Below are positions 40,333 through 50,577 of a DNA stretch of 64,000 nt, piece by piece. Positions within the stretch are counted from its first letter, which is position 1; each line of letters opens with the position of its first letter. The notes under the pieces are model-generated. The model ran no database searches and was not told the DNA's origin. It was given only the letters and a program-made list of their open reading frames with translations. The DNA comes from Symbiodinium natans. Taxonomy: Eukaryota > Sar > Dinophyceae > Suessiales > Symbiodiniaceae. Location: the NCBI GenBank assembly GCA_905221605.1, contig CAJNDS010001868.1, positions 362,001-426,000 of the forward strand, given 5' to 3'. Made by a program: the position numbers and the translations under genes.

Positions 40333-40545
40333 AGTTCGAAACCCTATAAACCCTATAAACCCTATAAACCCTATAAACCCTAGAAACCCTAGAAACCCTA
40401 GAAACCCTATAAACCCTAGAAACCCTATAAACCCTATAAACCCTATAAACCCTATGAACCCTATAAAACCTATAAACCCTACAAACCCTATAAACCCTAT
40501 AAACCCTATAAACCCTATAAACCCTATAAACCCTATAAACCCTCC
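40333..40545. repeat. variant 9-mer array (CCCTATAAA)n
   Basis: About 23 copies, with CCCTAGAAA in part. In the sense strand it reads (TTTATAGGG)n directly after the donor side of exon 40571-40692. The FIGFIG and VYRVYR frames it creates are not coding. Confidence 0.95.
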
Positions 40546-40570
40546 AAGCGTGACGCTGACAAGGGCGAGC

Positions 40571-40692
40571 ATCTTCCGCGATGGCCTTCTGCTCCGCGGC
40601 GCGCTTGATGTCGGCCAGCCGCCCCTTCGCGCAGTCCAAGGACGACCCGCACTCGCTCGAGCTCGAGCGCCCGAGCGCAGCCAAGGCCGCAG
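40571..40692 (-). CDS. exon, CGSSLDCA helix module, copy 1
   Basis: Acceptor CTCCTAG|CTGC, possible GC donor GAAGAT|GCTCGC. It encodes LGRSSSSECGSSLDCAKGRL then ADIKRAAEQKAIAED. This is the most upstream exon of the minus-strand gene that I can see. 40693-42144 shows no further exon or gene I can support. Confidence 0.62.
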
Positions 40693-42144
40693 CTAGGAGA
40701 GCGGACCTGAAGGGCTTCGGCGCTAGGGCTCAGGGCCTTGAAAAGTTTAGGGCTCAGGGTTTAGAGGCCTTCGGCAGCAGGACCTAGGGCAGACCACGAT
40801 GATGCGGGCTTAGAGCAAAGCGCACTGGCCCGTGGTAACCCCTTGAAGCCCTCAAACCACCCCCAAACACCCCCGCCTCCGCAAGAAAGGCATGGCCCCA
40901 CGTGCTCGACACGGCACGCCCCCCCCCCCCCACCTTGTACCGCAAAAACCCTGAGGCCCAAGTTTGTGAAATTCTTCAAAGGCTTTAGGGTCCTGGGGTT
41001 CAAGGCCGGGGTCTAGCGACACAGCGAAGTAGTTGCTGTGGGCTGTGTGGGTTCTGGGACCTGCTTCAGGTCCGGATGTTTCCCCGGATCACCCTTAGCG
41101 GCCCCAAACACTATAAACCTTGCATAAGCTAAACGCCTACGTACCCTCAAATGTCTGGCGCTGAGAGCCAGGAGCTGCCGAAACAGAAACGAATCACCGC
41201 GAATCTGTACTGGTTGTTTTTTGAGCTGGTCCCATAATCCATGAACAAGCTCCCTGCATAGGAGCGACACAAGGCACCTAATATTGTGTGCTCGGGGTTT
41301 TGGAAAGCTTGCACAGCCGTGTGGTTTGCGTGGTTTAGGACTCAAGGCTTTCGAGTTTTGTTTACGTCTGCCATGCGCTGCCACCACTCTGTTGCACTAC
41401 ATGAAAAGCATCACGCGCATCGGTGGGACGTGGGGCGTGGGGCATGGGGCGTAAAGCTTCGGCGTGTCAGGAAACTGCGCCTGGGCTTCCACACAAACCC
41501 AAAGAAACAGATTTTGGAAAACTTAAATGTAATGTTATGCGAGATATCTATAAATCTTCTGTTGGTTTGATTTTTTGTTTCTTCCACTGTCAGTCTGGAG
41601 GAGGATGCGGCACGAAAAACTCGTCTCTCTTCACTTTTAATGCAGCGAATTTGCGAGAGGCTACTTGTTTGCCGTTCGGCACTGTGCATACCAGGCTATG
41701 CCTGGACGCTGCACTCGGAGGAAAATATTTCAAATACATAGAAAGATGTTGCGGCCACTGTTCGGCATGTCACTTCCCTGCAGTATGACTGAAGTCAGCG
41801 GCAAGTTTTGCCAAACAGTACCCTTCATCTGGGGCGCAAAACACTGAACCGCTCCGGGAACCGCGCACTTGCGACACTGATCGTGCCTTGAATGTCTGGC
41901 TTCCAAGCATAGGGCGTGACCGCGGAATTGCTTGGATGATAAGAGTTCACAAGCATGCAAGTGGGTTTGAGAATTATACATGGCGTTTTAGTCACACATT
42001 GCTGGGAAACTACATGGGAGTTCAATAGCTTCCCGAGATTCAATAAGACTTGAATGCGATTCTATCTGGATTGACTCGGATACAGAACTTCCAAGGACTT
42101 GTCCCGTAGGACGCTCCCGGCTTTAAAGACACCTCACCCCAAGT

Positions 42145-42255
42145 CCTTACTGTTGGTTAGCAAGAAATGAGGGAATTAGGGCCCTACATATTTTTGCCCT
42201 TTAAGAAATGATCTTGGATACCTCATCCCCGATTCCCTGCTAACCAACAGTAAGG
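42145..42255. mobile_element. MITE-like hairpin element with 18-bp inverted ends
   Basis: CCTTACTGTTGGTTAGCA at 42145-42162 and its exact reverse complement at 42238-42255. The interior arms (ATGAGGGAATTAGGG / CCCCGATTCCC) also pair, so the whole 111 bp folds as a hairpin. 42256-43000 shows no gene I can support. Confidence 0.8.
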
Positions 42256-43007
42256 GTCACAATCCACCTCGAACCTGCATGTTACAAGGAAGAGGAACAT
42301 CTCAGCCAAGGGACAACCAGACTGTCAAGACCCTGTTGGCTCACGACCGATCGCCTACTACTCCCTGCCCTAAATCTGAAAAGCTATTGAACAAGTCAAC
42401 TGCAGCCTTGCAGTAGCCGGGGTCGCTCGCACATGACAAGCACGTGAACAAACAAGCGCACGTCATCACACGCATCCATTGCAACAAGCACGCAGCTGCC
42501 ACTACACTGAGCTCGCGCACACCCGGACAGTAGTGTCTCTTTGAACTGCCAGGGAGGCACCCTCAAGACATTCAGCCACTACCAACAGGATTTCAACTTC
42601 CCATGCCCGCACGGACACTCCGGATGCCTCACCACGAAAGGTTTCAAGAAACTCAACTCATCTAGCTTCTCGACTAGGTGGGTCGACTTTTTTCCCATTC
42701 CCACGCCTCAGCGGTCCTGTCTAGCGAGCGAACGGACTTGTGTACCCTCACAGTGGAGCCTCGCCAGGAAACACGGTACAGACGCCGCAGCATTCAACTG
42801 CGGAGCATCCTCTTTTGAGGTCCGTGCCCCGTAGAGTGGACGGATTCTCGATGACGACCAAACCCCGAGTCTCCAGACTACGTGAATTTAGGTATCGTCG
42901 ATCTTAAGAAAACCCATGGAATTAGGCAAATATTTGACTCGAGTGCGCCGTCCCGCCCCCGCCCCCCAATGGTTCCCCCCCCCCGTGGTGTGGCTGTGGG
43001 TAGGTCT

Positions 43008-43125
43008 TAGGGTTTAGGGTTTTAGGGTTTTAGGGTTTTAGGGTTTTAGGGCTTTGGGGTTTTAGGGTTTTAGGGTTTTAGGGTTTTAGGGTTTTAGGGG
43101 TTTTGGGGTTTAGGGTTTAGGGGCC
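43008..43125. repeat. variant telomere-like array (GGGTTTTA)n
   Basis: About 13 octamers with an extra T, the last telomere-like array before the region of different composition. 43126-43490 is AT-rich with no gene seen. Confidence 0.93.
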
Positions 43126-43499
43126 TTTGGGGGGGTTGGGGGGGGGAGGGGGAGGGGCCGGCGAACCGAGAACCGGGATCATATTTACCAGATGTTTTAC
43201 CTCATATTGCATGTAACGAAATTGACTTCAAAACTAGAGCACAAGTAGGTTTCAAGTAATTAATATTGGGCTCAAAGTAAATATACTTTGGAGTAGAAGT
43301 GAAAAAGTTATGAAATTTTTATATATATGTATGTATTTCTGCTCACCCCCCCGCCACATGATCCGCATTTCTGCTTTGAAACAGATGGATCTTGGGAGGA
43401 GAGGGGGCTATGAGCTAGCGATCAAAACGCCGACAGGGCCGACAAAAGCCTATATCATTCCAAGTCAGGAAGGTCAAAACACCCCAAAGCATCAGCTTT

Positions 43500-44120
43500 T
43501 TCGGAAAACTCGAGCCGGCTCGAATTTTCAAAAAAAAATGACGCAGTAGGTCGCCGAAACACGAGCAGGCTCGAATTTTCCAAAAACAACCTAAATTTCA
43601 GAATCTATGGCTCCAGCAGCCCGGTAGATCCTGAAATTTAGTTGTTTTTTTGTTGGAAAATTCGAGCCTGCTCGAGTTTGTGGGACCTGGAGCTTCAAGA
43701 ATTTCAGGAAAATTCGAAGGCTCCTCGAATTTTCCAAAAAAAACTGACGCAGTATGTCGCCGAAACACGAGCAGACTTGAATTTTCCAAAAATAACCTAG
43801 ATTTCAGAATCTATGGCACCAGCAGCCCGGAAGATCCTGAAACTTAGGTTTTTTTGAGAAACTCGAGCCTGCTCGAGTTTCCGGGACCTGGAGCTTCAAG
43901 AATTTTAGCAAAATTAAAGCCGGCACGAATTTCCCAAAAAAAACTGACACAGTATGTCGCCGAAACACGAGCAGGCTCGAATCTTCCAAAAAGACCTAGA
44001 TTTCAGGATCTATGGCTCCAGCAGCCCGGTAGATCCTGAAACTTAGGTTTTTTTCGTAAAATTCGAGCCTGCTCGAGCTTTGGCGACTTGGTTCCTTTGA
44101 GAATTTTCGGAAAGTTCGAG
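43500..44120. repeat. 205-bp tandem repeat with internal palindromes (three copies)
   Basis: The phrase CGAAACACGAGCAGGCTCGA occurs at ~43555, ~43760 and ~43965, and TATGGCTCCAGCAGCCCGG-type sequence at ~43602, ~43808 and ~44008. Within each unit CGAGCAGGCTCGAATTTTCC is mirrored by GGAAAATTCGAGCCTGCTCG. ORFs on both strands are by-products. Confidence 0.8.
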
Positions 44121-44394
44121 CCGGCTCAAGTTTTCCCTAAATCTCTTGAAATTCTCACGGGTTAAGTTTCCCATATGTTTTAACAACAGAACTTGAAATT
44201 GTGAGAAGAGGCCACGCAATAGCTTAAATCCAACAACCGTTTAATTCTTAAACCCTTGACATTTCATATAAGAACTACCTTTGTTTCATCTAAAACATAA
44301 GTTATCATTGAGGATATCTTCGGGACCAAATTTTCCCTTACATATATAACACCACCGAAAACCCCAAACAGTCAAAGACACATCAAAGAAACAG

Positions 44395-44530
44395 GAGGCG
44401 ACGGGGAGACGAAGGGAGACAAAGCGAGGCGAGGAGCACAGCAACCCGGCAAAGCCACCCACACGAAGGGAGACAAAGGGAGACAAAGGGAGACAAAGGG
44501 AGACAAGGGGAGGCAAGGAGCCCAGGAACT
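44395..44530. repeat. GGAGACAAA minisatellite
   Basis: Repeats of GGGAGACAAA with GGCGAGGAGC variants; no gene. Confidence 0.8.
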
Positions 44531-44689
44531 CGGCAACAGTCCTCAGGATGTAGGCAATCCTTGAATGAATGTTGAACCCCAACAATAGGCTGTTTGGGGA
44601 ATAAGATAATGTAATTATATATACTATATATTTTATACTTCATCAAATAGTTTAAAACTATATGGATGTTCTTTACTATTGTTCTTCTT

Positions 44690-45361
44690 CTTACCTTTCA
44701 CCTCCTTCTACTTCATTATTCTCAACTAACTTTCTTATCTCTTCGTAAGCATATTGTTTGGCTTTCTGCTCTTTCTTCGGTTACTCTATTCAATCGTACG
44801 TCGTTGCTTTCTTATGAAGCATTATTAATTTAATATAGATCACTGAATCAAACTGTTGTAAAATCTCTTCTTCGGTTATAGGTAGATGTCCTGCTTTGTC
44901 TTCATAAGAATGATTTTGTAGATGGTCTAATGTTGATGAATTTGATGTTATACTTCCTTCATCCAACATACAAACGGGGTCTCCTGCTTTTCGTATTCTT
45001 AAATTTGGCCCAGTTTCTTCTGGTCGTTGTCCTGAAACAATAGGAGAACCAGAACTACGACTTCTGAATACATTACCATCATCATTGTTTGATTGTTCCC
45101 GACGCTGAACCTAAACTATGACTTATAATATCAGAATTTCCAGTATTTTTAATCATCTATTTCAATAAAACCGTCTTGAATGAATTTATCTACATCTTTA
45201 TGACGCTGAGTCTGTCGTGTCTTATATGAAGGTAGTTTTAAGTCATCATAACATCTCTACCGCTTTTAATCCCAGCAATGTATAAAATAAAACCATTTTG
45301 ATGAAACCGGTCTAGGTGCTTCATATATAACCCCTTTACTTCTTCTTTTATGTTTATGCAT
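44690..45361 (-). pseudogene. AT-rich decayed coding region of foreign composition
   Basis: The minus strand begins ATG-CAT-AAA-CAT-AAA (MHKHKRRSKGVIYEAPRP...SKWFYFI) at 45361. It then needs several frame changes: IAGIKSGRDVMM, SYKTRQTQRHKDVDKFIQDG, a ~107-codon open stretch (NVFRSRSSGSPIVSGQRPEE...ITEEEILQQFDSV) ending at TGA 44792-44790, and finally KAKQYAYEEIRKLVENNEVE ending near 44690. Codons are strongly AT-biased, unlike every other coding segment here. The text looks like real protein (charged, soluble), broken by frameshifts, so I read it as a decayed gene transferred or inserted from an AT-rich source. I do not recognise the family. Confidence 0.5.
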
Positions 45362-45433
45362 TATAAAATGGTAAATACATTATTTTGTTTTAATAATGAA
45401 TTATGTTGAAGTTCAAGAAGGTATTGATAGTTA

Positions 45434-45840
45434 TTACAGCAGAGCGGATCCGCTGCATCCCTCGGGCCTCGCCCCGTGTCTCGCAGCTTTGTGCTGGTGC
45501 TCGTCGACCTCCCAGCAGCACCAGCCCCCACGGCTGCCGGACCAGGAACTCAGCTTCTTGCCGTCCCTCTTCCACAGGTTCTTGTGGCGGATCCCAACGT
45601 GCCGGTCAGCGACCACTGCGTGCCGAAAGATTTCAGAGAGGGCGGAAAGATTTTGTTGGTAACGAGCTTACCAAGGTCAAAAAAACGGCACTCTCAGCAC
45701 GGTAAGCACATAGTTGTATCAGCAAATGCAACGCGTGTAAAGCGACAACAATGCAGGATACAAGCAACGCTAGCAGTTGATAATTTGATCATCAGACAAA
45801 GGCAATCCATTCCGCAGCCAAGCCGCAGCACGTAAACCGC
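45434..45840. other. GC-rich island, unassigned
   Basis: An abrupt GC-rich block after the AT-rich pseudogene, open on both strands for 60-119 codons with no motif I recognise. 45840-46030 shows nothing further. Confidence 0.3.
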
Positions 45841-46299
45841 CTCTTATCGTCACAATTGACAAGAGAAAGTAACTTCTTTGTCATAAATGCGCAACATACT
45901 AAGACCTAAAAAAGACCCTCCAACACCAGTTTCAACCTCTATGGCAGTAAAGGCGCTGGAAGACTACATCAATATTACCAGATCTGAGCAAGTGAAAAAG
46001 CGAAGAGTGCAACTGAAAAATGCCCAGCACTGACAAATTATGACCATGCACTTAAGGTTCTTGTTTTTTTTTTGGACTGGCGCCTCTTTACTACATCAGT
46101 AGCACAGTAGGCCGGTCTTGTTGGGCTCGACATAACAGGTGAAACGAAGTCAGCGCGCTCAAACCACCAAACACACCACGCAACCACCCAAGAAACAAAG
46201 AAACAGAAGAAACAAAGCCAGACACAACACGAAACCACCAAAGAACAGACACCGAAGAAACAAAGCGAGCAATCGCGCTAAACTACTAGATACCCCACG

Positions 46300-48180
46300 G
46301 ACTCAGTACTCGAGGTCGTCAATGAAGTCCCGGTGCACAAGGAAGCACAGAGCTTGTGGGGGATTCGCAAAATGCGACATTGCCAGATTCACAAAATCAC
46401 CATCATGTAGCCACTGGTGCGACAGCGGTTAGTCAAACCGAGGTCATCAGACGAGGTTCGGATCGCTTAATCGTTGTCAAGGAAAGACAACCGACACTCA
46501 ATGGCGAAAGGATGTTGCAAGTCAGACTCCCAAGGGGGGATGAAAGATGTGCATATGCCCCATGGTGGTCAGCCAGTGGGGACTTAACAGCAAGAACAAT
46601 GAAGGCAAGACCGGCCCAGGGCACTCCATGGCGGTCAGCCAGTGGAGTAGCTCCGAGCACAGGGTTCACCAGTCAACCTGGCGCACAAGTGCCCACCCTC
46701 AAAGGTGCCAGCGCACGGCCAGAGGGGGGGGCGAGAGTAGCAGCAGCTACCGATTCCACGGGGAGAGTCCACGGCGAGTTACCAAACCCTTAACGCCACA
46801 GGGTTTATAATGACACCGAGGGACCTCCCAGTCCAGGCATCTCACACAAGGCTACGCCACTTTGGCACTGGCCTGCGCATCGGCACGCATCAGGTCCCCT
46901 CACCCAAACCCGCGAGGTACGTCGGTAAGGAGATGGGAGGGTTCACATCACCATCATGCAGCCACCAATGCGAATACATTCAGCACCAGCCAAGGCCGTT
47001 CACGAGAAGGTTCACAGTTTCGCCATCACAGGTGGAGCAAAGTCGTGCCTCAGCACGGAACGTTGTAGGTGTCAACCTTCGTGTTCCGAAGTATAAAGTT
47101 GCCCCATGGTGGTCAGCCAGTGGGGACTTAACGGCAAGAACAAAGGGGTAGGACCAGCCCAGAGTACTCCATGGTGGTCAGCCAGTGGAGCCTCTCCGAG
47201 CACAGAGCGCAACGTTCTTTTGACTCACAAGAGCTCGTCCGCCGGCCAAAGCAGGCTTGACTGCTTCGTTCCACTCAGAGCCATCAGGTAAACCAAAGCA
47301 GGCGGGGACCCCACCTGCCCCGCAGGTAGCGGGAGAATCCCCCAGTCGAAACTTCGCACTCAAGGCCAGGCAACTATCTCCTTGGCCGGTGAGGGTTGAG
47401 GGTTCAATACCCAGAATCAGCCCGTCCATGCCCAAACTGACAGACGTCGGTGAGGAGATGTGAGGGCTCACATCACGCTTGGCCACCTACCGATGGGGAG
47501 GTAGTCATGTATGGCTGCTTTGACGCAAGCAGAGATAGACACCAAGCAGGCAGGGAACCCCGTAGCAACCCAAGCACAGGCGAGAATGGCTCTCGTGAAG
47601 GCCAGGTTGTTCACAGGTGCTCGATGGCACATTGCCAGGGAAGTGGAAACCTGATCTCCGCATAGGAGTGTCCACAACCCGGAAGCAGCATCCCCTAGCT
47701 GGTCTCTCCCAATAGGCATGACGTCGTTGTACGCCAAGGGGGTGTCACCTTCCAGACGAGAGATGGTCAACCCTCTAGTCCGAGGGGTTCACACTTGATC
47801 GTAGCACATAGAAGCAGGCAACCTGCCCACCTAGAGGGGGCAGAGGAAAGGAAGATTGGCCGTTTTACCGATGACAGAGCTGGAACATCCAGGCAGGACC
47901 GGCCCAGGGCAGTCCGTGGCAGATGGCCAGTGGAGCAACCACGAAAGAAAGGCCCCCCGTCACCATAGGCACACCGCAGGGCCAACACAGAAGGGTGTTC
48001 ACAGGTGCAGGCAGTGAGCACACAGAAGACAAGCACGATCCAATCCGTGGCATAGACCACGAGAGGGTTGCCAAACCAAGAATATCCCGAGGTAGTCTTG
48101 CGGCATGTATCGGCGAGGAGATGTGAGGGCTCACATCACGCTAGGCAGCATGCCGTGAAAGGACTCAATGGCGCGTTCAT
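46300..48180 (-). pseudogene. at least three decayed copies of the 289-aa hydrolase-like gene
   Basis: Segments matching the intact ORF at 58163-59032 recur in broken frames. The block GGAGATGxGAGGGCTCACATCACG (intact: near 58598-58622) reappears at about 46930, 47455 and 48118. Peptides such as GVPACFGLPDGSEWNEAV and NNLAFTRAILACAWV on the minus strand mirror PPAWMLPDGAAWTKAV and SNLAFKKAVIACAWP. A 110-bp piece is also directly repeated at 46559 and 47102. No copy is intact, so these are relics of tandem duplication. Confidence 0.65.
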
Positions 48181-48216
48181 GGCGTCAGTAGGAGCCCTCA
48201 GATGACAGCTTGCTGT

Positions 48217-50457
48217 CTATTGCCAGGAGCCCTCCCAGTCCGGACGCCGAGAGCGATGGCCATCTGAGGTGGTATGGGAACGCGTACGGCTGGGCATGAC
48301 CTGCATTGGAGGCAGCTCTTGCTCATCAACCCCCCACTCAGGGATGCCGTCCGGAATGGGAATACCTCTGTATCTTGTCATTGAGGTTTGGGCCGCGAGC
48401 CACATCACCCGGACAGCTTCCTGGATTTGCCGGTACTGCACAACACCTTCGTCCTTATACTGAAAGGGGAAGGAGGTAACTGCCGCACGTAGGGCCGAAG
48501 GATCAGGGTCCTTGGAGGTGCCATGGCAGTACATCTTAAACCAGAAGCTGTTGAGTCGCTGCTTGGTTGGATGTTTAGCTCGCATGAGCCCCTGAATGGC
48601 AGCCCAGTGAGCAGTGGCTGCGTCATACCACTCATTTCGGGGACGTTTTGGCCCATGCTTGGTGGGTGTGGTGCTGATCCCTTTCCACTGCGCATCGAAG
48701 ATGACTGGCAGTCGGAAAGGGGCTGAGACATCCACTTCTCGCAAAGCTGCAAGGTCAGTGGTTCGCAGCTCCGAGAAGCGCCAATCATTCACCTGTGCCT
48801 CGGGTTCGTCCTCCGCATCCGACATGTCATCCATCGGGCAGGGAGAACCTTCGTTAGTTTCGGAAGAGATGCTGACGACCTCCGGCGAGGCTGCCGCAGT
48901 GTTCACTTCCACAGGCGCAGCCAAGGGCGAGGAGAGCAAGCACTCTAGGGGCAACACTCGCCGTAGAAAAACAGCCATTCTGTGAGAAGTGTCAGGCCAT
49001 TCCAAGTTATAAACTGACCAAAAGTGTTCAATGTTTTGGTTGGCCACCGAGGCCGCAAGGGCAAGCCGGATGGCGTCAAGGAAATGGGCAGGGGGGAGGT
49101 CCGGCCTAAATTCTTGATAGTGCCTTTGCCCAAGTGTCTCTGTGCCCTGCAGCGTGATGCCTAGGAACGTATTCAGGTTGGGCTGGGCAAGCCTGGCCTT
49201 TTCCACGTCCGTGTGCTTAGCAGCTGCGGCCCATGCCTGCAAGGCTTCTTGGGAGGCTTGGCCAGTGACTTGTGGCAGTCCACTGTGCGCGTCCATCACA
49301 TATTTGGTAGTAGGGCACTTGGGACACCGATAAGCGCGGCCAGCTAAGAAGGCCACCATGGCTGCGGGCGGCACATTGATCTGCAGGTCAGTAATTTTAT
49401 TGTCAGATTCAGGAAAACCAATAACAATGGGCAGCCCGGCCGTTCGCTCCAGTGGACCTTTTTGGTGGGACTCGAATGCGAGCAGAAGTGCACCCAGCCA
49501 ATAATCTGGGTCAGCGTAGCTGAGCATTGCAGGAAAACTGGCATTGATGACACTCGGCAAGTCCGACACCGCAGAGAAAAGATCCGCGATGTACTGCGCT
49601 GTGGTAAGAAAGCCATACCCCACCAGGGACTCCGAAAGCCTTGCTTTGTCCAGCTGCGGGACCGGGCAATCCAACATTTCAGCAAGGTCGAAATGCTGCA
49701 ATGCCCCCGACAATCTAAGACACTGCGTGATGATAGGGTCATAAACCTTCAAATACGCCGCCGGAAACGTTTCAGGCAGATGCAGTAGCGTGTCCGCGAT
49801 TCCGATCAGCATCTCCGAGTCTTGCAGCTGGTTCGGTATGCCGTTCAAAAACACCTCATAGGCCCTATATGCCCGAAGCTGCTGGCAGTGTGTTGTGAGG
49901 TGTTGCGAGTCACGCAGGCTCATGTAGGGCCGAGGTTTGACATTCTTACCAATGTGATGTCCCGCTGCAAGTGCGCGCCACATGAGATCACAGACCGAGT
50001 TTGTGTTGCTCTGCATGATGGGTGCACAGGCTGGGGCGCTGGGGTCGCGGGTGCCGCTGGGCTCGCTAGGCCCTCGAGGCTTGGCTTTTGGTGGTTCCAG
50101 ATGCTGAGAGCCGTCTTTGTCCAAAACGAGAGGCCGACTTTCCTTGCGAGCTTGGACAGCGGGCACAGGCCTGGCGGGGATGGGCGTCGGGCCATGGGGA
50201 GGCATAGGGAGATACGATTTTGGTTCCGTCAGGCCAAGTGAGTCCGTGGGAGACTTAGCGCAAGGGGGCTGTGATGCCTCAACCGTCCTAATCCCCTCCG
50301 GAAATGTTGCGTGCGGGGGCCGTGTCCGGGGGCTGGGTGGACGTCGTACGCCAGGCGGTGGGTCCCTAATGTTGCCTCCACTACGGGGTGGACACGAGGC
50401 GGCGCTACTCCCTCCGATCCTGTGGGCAACTTCACTAGAGGGAGTCGTCACACACAA
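48217..50457 (-). CDS. 746-codon ORF, unknown, in frame with the helicase ORF
   Basis: I do not recognise the family. The N-terminal ~140 residues are Pro/Arg-rich and disordered. The middle (~150-500) is a well-folded-looking, Leu/Ala-rich region with one CPKC pair (YRCPKCPTTKYV). An acidic linker with PMDDMSDAEDEPEAQ follows, then a conserved-looking C-terminal block (WYDAATAHWAAIQGLMRAKH...). The frame is the same as that of the 1995-codon ORF upstream: only one TAA at 50580-50578 and 40 open codons separate them. The listed start is TTG, and the first convincing Met lies further in. It may be the 3' part of that ORF rather than a separate gene. Confidence 0.5.
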   Translation of the reverse strand: MCVTTPSSEVAHRIGGSSAASCPPRSGGNIRDPPPGVRRPPSPRTRPPHATFPEGIRTVEASQPPCAKSPTDSLGLTEPKSYLPMPPHGPTPIPARPVPAVQARKESRPLVLDKDGSQHLEPPKAKPRGPSEPSGTRDPSAPACAPIMQSNTNSVCDLMWRALAAGHHIGKNVKPRPYMSLRDSQHLTTHCQQLRAYRAYEVFLNGIPNQLQDSEMLIGIADTLLHLPETFPAAYLKVYDPIITQCLRLSGALQHFDLAEMLDCPVPQLDKARLSESLVGYGFLTTAQYIADLFSAVSDLPSVINASFPAMLSYADPDYWLGALLLAFESHQKGPLERTAGLPIVIGFPESDNKITDLQINVPPAAMVAFLAGRAYRCPKCPTTKYVMDAHSGLPQVTGQASQEALQAWAAAAKHTDVEKARLAQPNLNTFLGITLQGTETLGQRHYQEFRPDLPPAHFLDAIRLALAASVANQNIEHFWSVYNLEWPDTSHRMAVFLRRVLPLECLLSSPLAAPVEVNTAAASPEVVSISSETNEGSPCPMDDMSDAEDEPEAQVNDWRFSELRTTDLAALREVDVSAPFRLPVIFDAQWKGISTTPTKHGPKRPRNEWYDAATAHWAAIQGLMRAKHPTKQRLNSFWFKMYCHGTSKDPDPSALRAAVTSFPFQYKDEGVVQYRQIQEAVRVMWLAAQTSMTRYRGIPIPDGIPEWGVDEQELPPMQVMPSRTRSHTTSDGHRSRRPDWEGSWQ

Positions 50458-50577
50458 GCATCCAGAGCACCAGGACTCACGGCCGGCACAACCGCAGGCT
50501 CTTTCGTTGCAGGCTCCTTCTTCAGTGGTCCTCTCTCCCGCGTTGGGGTGCCGCAGGGTGTTCGGGAAACGTCCCGT

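Noticed and set aside
3283-40545. A true chromosome end, because of the many telomere repeats
   Set aside because: The repeats occur as dozens of short blocks in both orientations, interleaved with exons and unique DNA, and the window continues with genes on both sides.
40247-40560. FIGFIG and VYRVYR extensions of the CGSSLDC exon
   Set aside because: They are translations of the (CCCTATAAA)n intron array after the donor site.
42541-42834. 97-codon plus-strand ORF
   Set aside because: No motif, no supporting context, and similar-length frames occur by chance in this GC range.
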